Of a DNA stretch of 64,000 nucleotides, positions 28,226-36,616 are shown in pieces. Location of the stretch: positions 682,001 to 746,000 of the forward strand of contig NZ_CP017718.1 of NCBI RefSeq assembly GCF_001854405.1, read 5' to 3'. The stretch's first letter is position 1, and each line of letters opens with the position of its first letter. The notes under the pieces were generated by a model. The model made no database searches. It worked only from the letters and a program-made list of their open reading frames with translations, and was not told the origin of the DNA. Origin of the DNA: Hyphomonas sp. Mor2. GTDB lineage: Bacteria; Pseudomonadota; Alphaproteobacteria; Caulobacterales; Hyphomonadaceae. A program made the translations under genes and the position numbers.

Positions 28226-28260
28226 GGGGTAAGAAAAACATCCGGGGGATGTTTTTCCCC
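28226..28260. repeat. Long hairpin with AAAAACATCC stem
   Basis: The arms GAAAAACATCC and GGATGTTTTTC pair perfectly over a GGG loop, and the outer GGGG / CCCC bases extend the stem. On the plus strand the right arm contains TTTTT followed by CCCC, so it is not a classic terminator, although it could slow transcription. It resembles intergenic repeat hairpins. Confidence 0.6.
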
Positions 28261-28332
28261 GAAGCAGGCCTGAGCGGTAGCGAAGGCGGAGGCATGGGAA
28301 GCAGATGCCCCTGCCGGGGCCTTCTGCGCCTT

Positions 28333-28355
28333 CATTTGATCCACTGGATCAAATG
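28333..28355. repeat. Inverted repeat CATTTGATCC / GGATCAAATG
   Basis: Perfect ten-base arms with an ACT spacer. No T-run follows. Function unknown; an operator or a remnant of a mobile element end are both possible. Confidence 0.55.
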
Positions 28356-28548
28356 ATCGCTGGCGCGACCGGCTTCGAAGCCCGGCGCGTTACCGTGCAA
28401 GGGGTACAGCTCCCCAAGCCCAGCCACGCGGCCACCGCTCCCCCCTTTAATCCAGCCGTTCCGGACTAGCCCTTCATCAAGAGGAGATGGGCAGAAAGGT
28501 ACAAGCAGCTGAAATCGGTCGGATTTAGGGGCGTGAATCCACCCCTTG

Positions 28549-28628
28549 CGCCCCCTTCTCCCGGATGCGGGCTTCGAGGGAAAAGCAATCGTATACGATT
28601 GCCCCGAGAAGGGCCGGGGATGAGGGCA
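28549..28628. repeat. 80-bp direct repeat A, left copy
   Basis: Identical over 80 bases to 29134-29213. Internally folded: outer arms CCCTTCTC / GAGAAGGG and an 18-base perfect palindrome GCAATCGTATACGATTGC. The two copies flank the DUF559 gene in the same orientation. Confidence 0.9.
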
Positions 28629-28675
28629 CCGCTCTCTCGGACCGCACAGACATTGCTTTGACGTATCCCATCTTG

Positions 28676-28722
28676 CCCTCACCCCAACCCCTCTCCCGCA
28701 TCCGGGAGAGGGGCTCGCCCCC
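28676..28722. repeat. REP-like repeat B, left copy
   Basis: 47 bases beginning GCCCTCACCCCAACC and containing an 11-base perfect hairpin CCCCTCTCCCG / CGGGAGAGGGG with loop CATC (28689-28714). A near-identical copy is at 29261-29307, differing in the loop (AGAT). It resembles widespread proteobacterial intergenic repeats. Confidence 0.85.
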
Positions 28723-28782
28723 GTGTGAGGATTGAGACGCTCAGATCTGATCATTTTGCGGTCGAGCTTGTAGATTTGCCCT

Positions 28783-29127
28783 ATGACCCGCCATGCGATT
28801 ACGCGCGCGCGATGCCTGCGCCGCGACGCGAATTTTCCCGAACGAAAAGCCTGGGAGGCCCTTCGACAATTGAGGAAACGTGGCGTAGCCGTGCGGCGGC
28901 AAGTGCCGATTGAGGGATTGACCGTCGATTTCGCGATCCGATCAAAGAAGCTCGTCATCGAAATCGATGGTGGCATACACGAACTAGAACAGGTCCAACT
29001 CAGTGATGCGCTTCGGGATGAGCGGCTCGAAGCAGCGGGTTGGCGCGTGCTCCGCGTTCCAGCTGACCTAGCGATCAGCCCGGATCACTTACTTCAGATC
29101 GTATGTGCCGAGTTGGGCTTGGACTAA
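28783..29127 (+). CDS. DUF559 family putative nuclease
   Basis: 114 residues with the DUF559/Vsr-like fold: the N-terminal E20-xxx-W24 element (NFPERKAWEALRQL), R39-Q40 (VRRQVPIEG), then the PD-(D/E)xK-type core with Asp49 (TVDF), Glu60 (LVIEIDGGIH), His66, Asp75 and a C-terminal VLRVPADLA strand. This family is related to very-short-patch repair endonucleases, but its biological role is not established. It has no strong ribosome site. The gene lies between two copies of a 190-base repeat unit (A plus B) in the same orientation, which sets it apart from ordinary neighbours. Confidence 0.85.
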   Translation: MTRHAITRARCLRRDANFPERKAWEALRQLRKRGVAVRRQVPIEGLTVDFAIRSKKLVIEIDGGIHELEQVQLSDALRDERLEAAGWRVLRVPADLAISPDHLLQIVCAELGLD

Positions 29128-29133
29128 CCTCCC

Positions 29134-29213
29134 GCGCCCCCTTCTCCCGGATGCGGGCTTCGAGGGAAAAGCAATCGTATACGATTGCCCCGAGAAGGGC
29201 CGGGGATGAGGGC
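29134..29213. repeat. 80-bp direct repeat A, right copy
   Basis: Exact copy of 28549-28628, starting seven bases after the DUF559 stop. The offset between copies is 585 bases. The sequence between A and B differs in the two units apart from a shared GCAGACATT-like segment. Confidence 0.9.
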
Positions 29214-29260
29214 GAGATGGGTGCGGCGGGTGACGGAGTCGCGTCTATGCAGACATTAGT

Positions 29261-29307
29261 GCCCTCACCCCAACCCCTCTCCCGAGATCGGGAGAGGGGC
29301 TCGCCCC
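29261..29307. repeat. REP-like repeat B, right copy
   Basis: Matches 28676-28722 except in the hairpin loop, where AGAT replaces CATC; the compact hairpin spans 29274-29299. Similarity continues a few bases further (TGTG-x-GGATTG). Confidence 0.85.
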
Positions 29308-29478
29308 TGTGTGCGGATTGCGGGACGAAACAAAGCCCGCTTTGCCAACGCAAGTTGGCATCTATGGCGGCTGGTGGATGACGGTCTCGACCGCCATGGG
29401 TCCTGGCATTCGTCAGGAAGGCGGGACCTGATACTGCGCCTCTCCCAAACGCACCGCGGTCCCCCACCCAAAACTCGG

Positions 29479-32040
29479 TCAAACCACCCCCATCGCCTCG
29501 GCGATCAGATCCGCTTCCGCTTCTCGCAGGATGGCCTCCTCGACGCTGGCGCCATGCACCGGCTCCTTGCCGACTTCGAGCATGACCGGGACGGCGAACG
29601 GGCTGATCTTGAGCAAGTCCTTGTGCACGATCTTGTCCTGGATGCGGACCAGCATGTCTGACAGGCGGCGGATGTCGAGGAAACCGGTGGCGGCGTCATG
29701 CCGGGCGGCTTGCAGCAGGATATGATCCGGTTCGTGGCTGCGCAGCACGTCATAGATCAGGTCGGTTGAGAAACTCACCTGGCGGCCGGTCTTCTCCTTT
29801 CCCGGCATTCGGCGCGCGATCAGGCCGGATATCTGCGCGCAATGCGCGAAGTGACGCTTCATCAGGACGGCCTCGTCTAACCATTCTTCCAGATCGTCGC
29901 CAAGCAGGTCGGGGGCGAACAGAGCCTGCAAGTCGACTTGCCCCATCGGTTCCATAGCCCAGACCGCCATCGCATATTCCGAAGCGACAAAGCCGAGCGG
30001 CTTGGCGCCCATTCGTTCCAGGCGACGGGTCAGCAGCATGCCCAATGTCTGGTGCGCGAGGCGACCCTCAAACGGATAGCAGGCGAGGAAATGTCTCTGC
30101 CCACGGGGGAAAGTTTCGATCAGAAGCTCATCGGCGGCCGGGATGGTCGAGCGCAGATCCTGGATCTCGAACCATTCGCGCACCTGATCGGGCAGAGCGT
30201 GCCAGTTCTCGCGCTCATGGATCATCTTGCGGACCCGCCCGGCCAGGAATTGGGTCAGCGGAAACTTGCCGCCATTATAGCTCGGGATGGCCGGATTGTT
30301 GTCCGCCGGTGCACGCATCACGAGACAATCATTGTCCTGCACGCCCAGGAAGCGAAGAATTTCGCCTGCGAAGAGAAATGTATCGCCCGGCGTCAGGGTC
30401 GAGATGAAATACTCCTCGATCTCGCCCAGTGTTCGACCCGCACGCAGGGCCGGGCGGCCGGTGGCCTGACCGGCTTTATCCTTGCCGACCCGGCTGGCCA
30501 GGCGAACCTTGAGATGCTGCGCCTCGACAATGGCGCCGACATTCATGCGATGCTGCTGTCGGTCCCGCGCGGTGCGGGCGGACCAGAGTCCGTCGCGTTG
30601 TCTTGTGATCCGCTTGAACCGGTCATAGGTCTTCAGCGCGTAGCCGCCTGTCGCAACCAGATCGACGACGCGCTCATACGTCTCCCAGTCGAGGGCGGCA
30701 TAAGGCGCTGATTGCCGAACCTCGTCGAACAGATCTTCCAGGCCGAAGCCTTCACCGCAGGCGCGGCCCATAATGTGCTGGGCGAGGACATCCAGCGCGC
30801 CGTTGCGCAAGGGTTCGCCATCAATCTCCCCCGCCTCGACGGCTTCTTCCGCCGCGCGGCACTCCAGCACCTCAAATCGATTGGTCGGAACCAGCATGGC
30901 GCGGCTGGCCTCATCCATACGGTGATTGGCCCGCCCGATCCTTTGCACCAGCCGCGCCGCGCCTTTCGGCGCGCCCATCTGGATGACGAGATCAACCTCA
31001 CCCCAATCAATGCCGAGATCGAGGGTCGAGGTGCAGACCACCGCCTTCAACTGTCCTGCAGCCATGGCCGCTTCGACCTTGCGACGCTGGTCTTTCGCGA
31101 GCGAGCCATGGTGGAGCGCAATGGGCAGGCCGTCTTCATTGACGTTCCACAATTCCTGGAACAGCAATTCGGCTTGCGAGCGTGTGTTGACGAAGACCAG
31201 AGACATCTGCGCGGCTTTGATCTGCTCATACACTTCGCCGACCGCAAACCGTCCGGAATGGCCTGACCATGGAATTCGCTCGTCCGAGATCAGGATATCG
31301 ACATCGGCATGCACACCGCCTTCGGCCACGATCAGCCGGGGCGTGTCGCCGCGCACGGCGAGCCAGGATTGCAGCACACCCGGATCGTGCACGGTCGCTG
31401 ACAAACCGATGAAACGGCAGGCTGGCGCCCAGTTGGCCAGCGTCGCGAGACCAAGACTGAGCAAGTCCCCGCGCTTGCTCGGTGCGATGGCGTGAATCTC
31501 GTCAATGATCACGCATTTCAGATCCGCGAAGAAATCTGCCGCATGATCCGAGGCGATGAACAAGGCCAGCTGTTCCGGTGTCGTCAGCAGGATGTCGGGC
31601 GGCGTTTTGCGTTGTCTCTGACGCTTATGAGAGGGGGTGTCGCCCGTGCGGGTTTCGATCGTGATGTCGAGGCCCATTTCTTCCACCGGCGTCATCAGAT
31701 TGCGCGCGACATCGACGGCGAGCGCCTTGAGCGGCGAGATGTAGAGCGTGTGCAGGGCGGGGCGCTCAGAATTGCGGGTCTTCTTGTTGGAGAGCTCTAT
31801 CAGGCTGGCGAGAAATCCGGCCAGGGTCTTGCCGCCGCCGGTCGGCGCGATGAGCAAGGCGCTTTCACTGGCAAGGGCAGTCTCGGTGAGATTGAGCTGG
31901 TGTGCCCGCGGTGCCCAGCCGCGCTGCACGAACCAAGCGCCAAAACGATCGGGCAGAGCGAAAGCAGGGGAGAGCGTATCCGGCATGAGCGCTCTGTTTA
32001 GCGCATTCTTCGCGGCAGTTGCAGATTTTTCATCTGACAT
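29479..32040 (-). CDS. Ligase-associated DEXH-box DNA helicase (Lhr family)
   Basis: 853 residues. Superfamily 2 motifs are complete: Walker A IAPTGGGKTLAGFLA, motif Ia YISPLKALAVD, DEVH-like motif II IIDEIHAI, motif III LSATVHDP, motif IV LVFVNTRSQAE, motif V TSTLDLGIDWGEVD, motif VI QRIGRANHRM. The Lhr-type C-terminal half (a DNA-threading and winged-helix region) follows, with GRTLGEIEEYFISTL and GQRHFLACYPFEGRLAHQTL. The length and end match the subtype found with an ATP-dependent DNA ligase and an MBL exonuclease. The exonuclease is at 34.3 kb on the opposite strand; no ligase is in the window. The role is repair of damaged DNA by analogy with this module. Confidence 0.92.
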   Translation of the reverse strand: MSDEKSATAAKNALNRALMPDTLSPAFALPDRFGAWFVQRGWAPRAHQLNLTETALASESALLIAPTGGGKTLAGFLASLIELSNKKTRNSERPALHTLYISPLKALAVDVARNLMTPVEEMGLDITIETRTGDTPSHKRQRQRKTPPDILLTTPEQLALFIASDHAADFFADLKCVIIDEIHAIAPSKRGDLLSLGLATLANWAPACRFIGLSATVHDPGVLQSWLAVRGDTPRLIVAEGGVHADVDILISDERIPWSGHSGRFAVGEVYEQIKAAQMSLVFVNTRSQAELLFQELWNVNEDGLPIALHHGSLAKDQRRKVEAAMAAGQLKAVVCTSTLDLGIDWGEVDLVIQMGAPKGAARLVQRIGRANHRMDEASRAMLVPTNRFEVLECRAAEEAVEAGEIDGEPLRNGALDVLAQHIMGRACGEGFGLEDLFDEVRQSAPYAALDWETYERVVDLVATGGYALKTYDRFKRITRQRDGLWSARTARDRQQHRMNVGAIVEAQHLKVRLASRVGKDKAGQATGRPALRAGRTLGEIEEYFISTLTPGDTFLFAGEILRFLGVQDNDCLVMRAPADNNPAIPSYNGGKFPLTQFLAGRVRKMIHERENWHALPDQVREWFEIQDLRSTIPAADELLIETFPRGQRHFLACYPFEGRLAHQTLGMLLTRRLERMGAKPLGFVASEYAMAVWAMEPMGQVDLQALFAPDLLGDDLEEWLDEAVLMKRHFAHCAQISGLIARRMPGKEKTGRQVSFSTDLIYDVLRSHEPDHILLQAARHDAATGFLDIRRLSDMLVRIQDKIVHKDLLKISPFAVPVMLEVGKEPVHGASVEEAILREAEADLIAEAMGVV

Positions 32041-32085
32041 TCAGGCAAGACCGGGTTTGAAAAGAAAAAAGATTCAGGAGCTTTC

Positions 32086-32754
32086 ATGTTGCGCCCCCTC
32101 CCACTTGTAATCCTCGCCGTCCTGGTCGCTGCACCTGCGACCGCAGACCCCGTTCTCGATATGATGCGGAACCTGACCAAGGAGGGTCCGGTGTACGCGT
32201 ATGAGATGACGTATTCGGAAGCCGATATCTTCGCGATCGGCAAGATCGATCCGAGCCAGCCGGAAGGGCAGCGCATTCAAGTGACCAGCCCGGACGAGAG
32301 TGAATGGTCTGATGACTTTCGCGAAGGTCTCGAAGAAATGGAAGCCGAGACAGATGGTGACATCTGGTGCACCGATTTTGCCGAGCTCGTCCCCGACGAC
32401 GTGTCGAAGCTGGAAGAGGGTGAGGCGACTGTGACCTACGCCTTCACGCCGAAGCCCGAAGCGGATGCTGACGGTATGGAAAAGAAGATGATGAAGAAGC
32501 TGAACGGCAAGGTCACGCTCGACAAGAGCGATGGTTCGGTTCTGGCCTTCAACATGAAATTGCCAGCGCCTTACAAGCCTGCCTTTGTCGCCAAGATCAA
32601 TTCGTTCGAAATGGACGCCACCTGCGCGCGAGCGCCCGACGGGCGAACCTTTGTCGAGAATTTCGATTTCAAGATTGCCGGTTCGGCCATGATGCAGAAT
32701 TTTGATGAAGCCGTCTCGCGGCGGATCACCAAACTTCTGGACCCGGTTGGTTAG
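32086..32754 (+). CDS. Secreted protein of unknown function
   Basis: 222 residues with a signal peptide (LRPLPLVILAVLVAAPATA, cut before DP) and AGGAG before the ATG. The mature chain is acidic, with a segment of four consecutive acidic-rich clusters and an ADGMEKKMMKKLNGKVTLD strand region. Only two cysteines occur, in WCTDFAE and ATCARAPDG, and could form a disulfide. No family recognised. It is divergent from the helicase by 45 bases and its stop overlaps the serine hydrolase stop by four bases. Confidence 0.75.
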   Translation: MLRPLPLVILAVLVAAPATADPVLDMMRNLTKEGPVYAYEMTYSEADIFAIGKIDPSQPEGQRIQVTSPDESEWSDDFREGLEEMEAETDGDIWCTDFAELVPDDVSKLEEGEATVTYAFTPKPEADADGMEKKMMKKLNGKVTLDKSDGSVLAFNMKLPAPYKPAFVAKINSFEMDATCARAPDGRTFVENFDFKIAGSAMMQNFDEAVSRRITKLLDPVG

Positions 32755-34214
32755 TTCGCCTCTTCTTCCGCAAGCGCTGCCGCGGCTGCTTCGGCGGCGA
32801 GGCGCGCTTGCTCCGCTGCATCAAAGGCGCCGACAACGTTGGCGACAAAATTGCCGATCTCGAAACGCGCTTCGCCCGCGACATCGAACCCGCGACGGAC
32901 GATGACCAGCTCTCGGGATGGCACCACGACCATGTACTGACCGCGATTGCCGAAGCCTGCAAACGCATCCGATGGCACACCATCGACATTATTCATGAGC
33001 CAGAATGAGCCTGCATATCCGGTATCTCCACCCGGCTGGGACGGCGCGGGCGTCGTGACGAAATCGACCCAGTCCGGCGGCAGGATCTGCTCGCCGCCCC
33101 ATTTGCCGTCTTGCAGGTAAAGCTGGCCGAGACGCGCCATATCGCGGGCGGTCATCCAGACCTGAGACGAGGACATGTAGTCGCCATTCCAGTCAGTCTC
33201 GAGAACGGTGTGCCGGGCGCCGATCTTCTGCAGCACTTCCGTGTGCGGGAAGGCGCGATAGGCGGCGTCATTGCCCATTGCTTCGCGGAGCGCGCGCATC
33301 GCGATCAATGTGTCGATATTGGAATATTTGAACCGCGCCCCTGGAACGGCTTCGAGAGACCGGTCGTCGAGTTGATCCGCAATCGCAGCGCCGCCGAAAT
33401 AGAGCCGGTCCGTACGGGAGCCTGGATTGTTGGACTCCAGTCCGCTCGCCATGTTGAGCACGTGGCGCAGGGTGATCTGGCGGCGCGGATCCCCGCCCTT
33501 GTTGAACTCCGCAATGATGGCTTCATTGTCGAGGCCGAGAATGCCGTCATAGATCGCGGCGCCGATAATGGTAGAGGTCAGCGATTTTGCGACCGACCAT
33601 GTTCTCTGCGGTGTGGTCCGGTCGATGCCGCGATCATATTGTTCAGCCACGACCTGGCCCTTGTGTAGAACAATCACCGCACTGGTGCGGGTGCCCTGGC
33701 CGTAAGTCGATCCATCAAACGCAAAACTGACAGGCACCCCAAGCAGATCGAGGGCGAATGTATTCTCCGTCAAGGTCACATTGTCGCCGAGCGCGGTCGA
33801 ATTGTCCGGCTCGCTCATGCTGGGCATGTTGGAAAAGCTTGGCAACCAGGCCGTCATGTCGGCGGTCGCACCGACCGGCAGTGTGGAGCAGCCAATGCCG
33901 GGGCGCCAGACGGCGATGCGCGGGGGCAGGGTATTGTCAAACTCGACCTGAACCAGGCGAGCGTCTTGATCGATCTTTGCGCTCGAGATCTGGTTCAGCA
34001 GCGGGCGGTAGTCGACATAGATGCCGCTGAGTTCATTGGACTGTATCTCGGGCAGCGTCTGACCGGCGCTGAACAGACCGGAGCAGGTGAATAGCGCTTT
34101 GTATCCGGCGACAAGCGACAGTTTCGTTGTTTCGCTGGGCTCTGAATTCTGGGCCTGGGCCAGGGGGGACGTTGCGAGGGCGAGGCCGGTGGCGAGAGCT
34201 AATAGACGGCGCAT
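32751..34214 (-). CDS. Serine hydrolase, beta-lactamase class C-like, exported
   Basis: 487 residues from the ATG at 34214, where the signal peptide starts (RRLLALATGLALATSPLAQAQN); the open frame extends upstream without features. The catalytic motif SVAK (Ser207, Lys210) in TWSVAKSLTS and YSN (297-299) in ARFKYSNID fit class C beta-lactamase/esterase proteins. The third motif is less clear; GRFGNRGQ-type spacing near GFGNRGQYMVVVPS corresponds to its usual place. It ends in an Ala/Glu-rich tail (EQARLAAEAAAAALAEEEAN). It may be an esterase or peptidase instead of an antibiotic-hydrolysing enzyme. Confidence 0.88.
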   Translation of the reverse strand: MRRLLALATGLALATSPLAQAQNSEPSETTKLSLVAGYKALFTCSGLFSAGQTLPEIQSNELSGIYVDYRPLLNQISSAKIDQDARLVQVEFDNTLPPRIAVWRPGIGCSTLPVGATADMTAWLPSFSNMPSMSEPDNSTALGDNVTLTENTFALDLLGVPVSFAFDGSTYGQGTRTSAVIVLHKGQVVAEQYDRGIDRTTPQRTWSVAKSLTSTIIGAAIYDGILGLDNEAIIAEFNKGGDPRRQITLRHVLNMASGLESNNPGSRTDRLYFGGAAIADQLDDRSLEAVPGARFKYSNIDTLIAMRALREAMGNDAAYRAFPHTEVLQKIGARHTVLETDWNGDYMSSSQVWMTARDMARLGQLYLQDGKWGGEQILPPDWVDFVTTPAPSQPGGDTGYAGSFWLMNNVDGVPSDAFAGFGNRGQYMVVVPSRELVIVRRGFDVAGEARFEIGNFVANVVGAFDAAEQARLAAEAAAAALAEEEAN

Positions 34215-34326
34215 GCGGAAACTCCACGGTGTGTAACGGTGAGACGCTAGGCCGGTTTGGGTAATTCCTGCAAGCGGCGGAAATGCGGCAGTGTTCGAAT
34301 TCGCTTTGCAGGTTATATCTGGAGAC

Positions 34327-35355
34327 ATGATCCGCCCCGACCTGCTGCTGCATGAAACACCCAAGGGCCTGTACTGTCCGCCCGGGGATTTCTACATCGA
34401 TCCGGTCCGAAGTGCTGTGGACCGTGCGGTCATCACACACGGGCACGCCGATCATGCGCGCGCTGGTCATGGCGCCGTGCTGGCGACGCAGGAAACGCTC
34501 GACATAATGGCCGCGCGATATGGCGAATCCTTCACGGCAAGTCGTCAGGCATTGGCATTCGGGGAAATGGTCGAGATCAATGGAGTGACGGTCTGGCTCG
34601 CGCCCGCGGGGCATATCCTTGGCTCGGCCCAGGTTGTGGTGGAATGGCGCGGCCTCCGCATGGTCAGCACCGGCGACTACAAGCGGCGCCAGGATCCGAC
34701 CTGCCAGCGCTTCGAAGTGGTTCCGAACACGCATGTCTTCATCACCGAAGCGACGTTTGGCTTGCCGGTCTTTCGACATCCGGACGACCGCTCGGAGATC
34801 CGCAAACTTCTGGCCAGTGTCGACCTGTTTCCGGCTCGCTCACACCTGGTCGGGGTTTACTCGCTCGGCAAGGCGCAGCGTGTGATCGCCTTGCTGCGGG
34901 AGGCCGGGTATGACCGCCCACTCTATATTCATGGGGCGCTCGAAAAGCTGTGCCAATTGTATGAACGCAGTGGCGTCGCCCTGGGCGAACTGCGTCCGGC
35001 GACACTCGCCCCCGGAAAGCGGGGCGAGAGCGATGTGTTTCGCGGCGAGATTGTTCTGGGCCCCCCAGCGAGTTTCAATGACAAATGGGGACGCCGGTTC
35101 CCGGATCCGGTCACGTGCTTTGCTTCGGGTTGGATGGGCGTGCGCCAGCGAGCCAAGCAGAGAGGCGTCGAGCTGCCGCTGGTATTGTCCGATCATGCGG
35201 ACTGGGACGAACTCACGCAAACCGTGCGCGATGTCGATCCGGAGGAGTTGTGGATCACGTATGGGCGCGAAGACGCACTGGTGCGATGGGCCGAGCTGGA
35301 AGGACGCAAGGCGCGGCCTTTGCGTCTGGTCGGTTATGAAGAAGAGAATGAATGA
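34327..35355 (+). CDS. Ligase-associated MBL-fold exonuclease
   Basis: 342 residues from the ATG at 34327. The metallo-beta-lactamase/CPSF-type fold has VITHGHADHARAGHG (His38, His40, Asp42, His43), then GHILGSAQVVVE, a STGDYKRR metal-ligand motif, and FITEATFGLPVF. The C-terminal region with LSDHADWDELTQTVRD matches the ligase-associated exonuclease subtype, which in its usual operon cooperates with a DNA ligase and the DEXH helicase. Here two unrelated genes lie in between. Six bases past its stop is bfd on the other strand. Confidence 0.92.
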   Translation: MIRPDLLLHETPKGLYCPPGDFYIDPVRSAVDRAVITHGHADHARAGHGAVLATQETLDIMAARYGESFTASRQALAFGEMVEINGVTVWLAPAGHILGSAQVVVEWRGLRMVSTGDYKRRQDPTCQRFEVVPNTHVFITEATFGLPVFRHPDDRSEIRKLLASVDLFPARSHLVGVYSLGKAQRVIALLREAGYDRPLYIHGALEKLCQLYERSGVALGELRPATLAPGKRGESDVFRGEIVLGPPASFNDKWGRRFPDPVTCFASGWMGVRQRAKQRGVELPLVLSDHADWDELTQTVRDVDPEELWITYGREDALVRWAELEGRKARPLRLVGYEEENE

Positions 35356-35361
35356 TTCGGG

Positions 35362-35562
35362 CTATTCAGCCGCGATCAATTCAAGCGGTTGAGCATCTGC
35401 CTCGAGCGTCTCGGAGATCACTTCGCCAATCGTGCAACGACACTTGCCACAGTTAAAGCTGCAGCCATGATGTGCCTGCACAGCTTCAGGGGACCGGGCG
35501 CCTGCTTCGATAGCGTCGCGCACTCCCTGTTCATTGATACGGCGGCAGATGCAAATGATCAT
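35362..35562 (-). CDS. bfd: Bacterioferritin-associated ferredoxin
   Basis: 66 residues from the ATG at 35562; the frame extends upstream to a TTG within the Fur-like box, which cannot be the true start. The [2Fe-2S] cysteines follow the Bfd pattern: C-I-C near the N-terminus and C-SFN-C-GK-C-R-C later. Bfd donates electrons to release iron from bacterioferritin and is typically made under iron starvation. A Fur-like box lies 33 bases upstream. No bacterioferritin gene is in the window. Confidence 0.9.
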   Translation of the reverse strand: MIICICRRINEQGVRDAIEAGARSPEAVQAHHGCSFNCGKCRCTIGEVISETLEADAQPLELIAAE

Positions 35563-35609
35563 GAGAACGATTTGCAACTGCAAAGCGCATTTGTCAAGAA
35601 TGATTCTCA
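35562..35609 (-). promoter_or_regulatory. Fur-like box region upstream of bfd
   Basis: On the coding strand, TGAGAATCATTCTTG (35595-35609) matches the 7-1-7 Fur consensus TGAGAATnATTCTCA at nearly every position. A weaker related site (TGCAAATCGTTCTCA, 35562-35576) overlaps the start codon. Together they predict Fur repression under iron sufficiency, as usual for bfd. Confidence 0.7.
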
Positions 35610-35692
35610 ATTAATGCTGCGACAGGCTGTCACCGGCGCGCCGTCGCAAGAAACGGGTGGCAGCGCCTCTCGCGACTTGGCAAAGAGCTGCT

Positions 35693-36583
35693 ATGACACT
35701 TGTGATGAAACCGCTCGACGAACGCTGTGTTGCTTATGCGCGCATGGCGGATGCCCTTGAACACTTAGGCGACACCTGGCGCGACTGGCCGGATCTGCGC
35801 AGCTGCGCCGAGGCGGTCGGTCTGTCGCCCAGTCACTTTCAGCGTGAGTTTACGCGCTGGGCCGGGATCAGTCCCAAACAGTATCAGGCCACGCTCGCCC
35901 ACACAGAAGCCGGAGATCTGCTCCGCCAGGGCGCCAGCGTCCTGGACACCACTTTCGAGACCGGGCTTTCCTCGCCGTCGCGCCTGCATGACCTGTTCAT
36001 CGCCCATGAAGCGCTTTCGCCGGGCGAAGCAAAATCCAGCGGGGATGGAGCTCGTCTGAGCATTGGCAAGGCCGGTACGCCTTTTGGGACCGGAGTCTTC
36101 CTGATCTCTCCGCGTGGGCTTTGTGGCCTTGGTTTTGCGGATGAGGGCGCCCAGGCCAAAACCGGGTTCGTGCATCCTGGTTATGCCGAGGACCGGGTCT
36201 TTGAAGACATGATGAACCGCTACCCCAACGCTGATTTCAAGCATGATGATGCAGAGGCCAAACGTTGGGCTGATCGGATTTTTGGCGATGGTGGCGAGGT
36301 GCCGCTGGCCATGTACGGGACCCCGTTCCGGCGGCAGGTCTGGCGCGCTTTGCTCGAAATTCCGGCGGGAGAAACCTGGACGTATGGACAGGTCGCAAGC
36401 GCTGCCGGAAACCCCAAAGCTGCGCGCGCGGCGGGCACGGCGATCGGTGCAAACACGATTGCCTGGCTGATCCCATGCCATCGCGCGCTTGCATCTGACG
36501 GTAGGTTACATAATTACCATTGGGGCACGGCGCGAAAACGTGCCATGCTGACTTATGAGAAGGTGCACACGGCGGCGGAATAA
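35693..36583 (+). CDS. Ada-like regulator / O6-methylguanine-DNA methyltransferase
   Basis: 296 residues from the ATG at 35693. The N-terminal part has an AraC-type helix-turn-helix (SCAEAVGLSPSHFQREFTRW, GISPKQYQATLAH), and the C-terminal part is an alkyltransferase with IPCHRAL (acceptor Cys262). The Ada zinc-binding domain that repairs methylphosphotriesters is missing, so it resembles AdaB fused to an AraC domain. It likely removes O6-methyl groups from guanine and may regulate genes. It starts divergently from bfd, over the same 130-base region. Confidence 0.9.
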   Translation: MTLVMKPLDERCVAYARMADALEHLGDTWRDWPDLRSCAEAVGLSPSHFQREFTRWAGISPKQYQATLAHTEAGDLLRQGASVLDTTFETGLSSPSRLHDLFIAHEALSPGEAKSSGDGARLSIGKAGTPFGTGVFLISPRGLCGLGFADEGAQAKTGFVHPGYAEDRVFEDMMNRYPNADFKHDDAEAKRWADRIFGDGGEVPLAMYGTPFRRQVWRALLEIPAGETWTYGQVASAAGNPKAARAAGTAIGANTIAWLIPCHRALASDGRLHNYHWGTARKRAMLTYEKVHTAAE

Positions 36584-36616
36584 GCCCGTCTGGTCCACCG
36601 GATGGAGTGGACGCTG

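Larger units (their letters stand above)
28034..28782. other. Repeat-rich intergenic island, left part
   Basis: 749 bases with no gene that I support. The open frames on both strands lack family motifs and run through the repeats. It contains two strong hairpins (28226-28260 and 28333-28355), then the left copies of two repeats, A (28549-28628) and B (28676-28722), which recur on the other side of the DUF559 gene. Confidence 0.7.
29128..29478. other. Repeat-rich intergenic island, right part
   Basis: 351 bases without a supported gene. It holds the right copies of repeats A (29134-29213) and B (29261-29307), then about 170 bases of unique sequence up to the helicase stop. No promoter or RNA gene was recognised. 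Confidence 0.7.

Noticed and set aside
28332..28976. Open frame of 214 codons on the minus strand through the repeat island
   Set aside because: It covers hairpins, repeats A and B and part of the DUF559 gene, and its translation is low-complexity with no domain.
28549..29213. CRISPR array
   Set aside because: Only two copies of an 80-base repeat exist, 585 bases apart, with a gene between them; no spacers and no cas genes.
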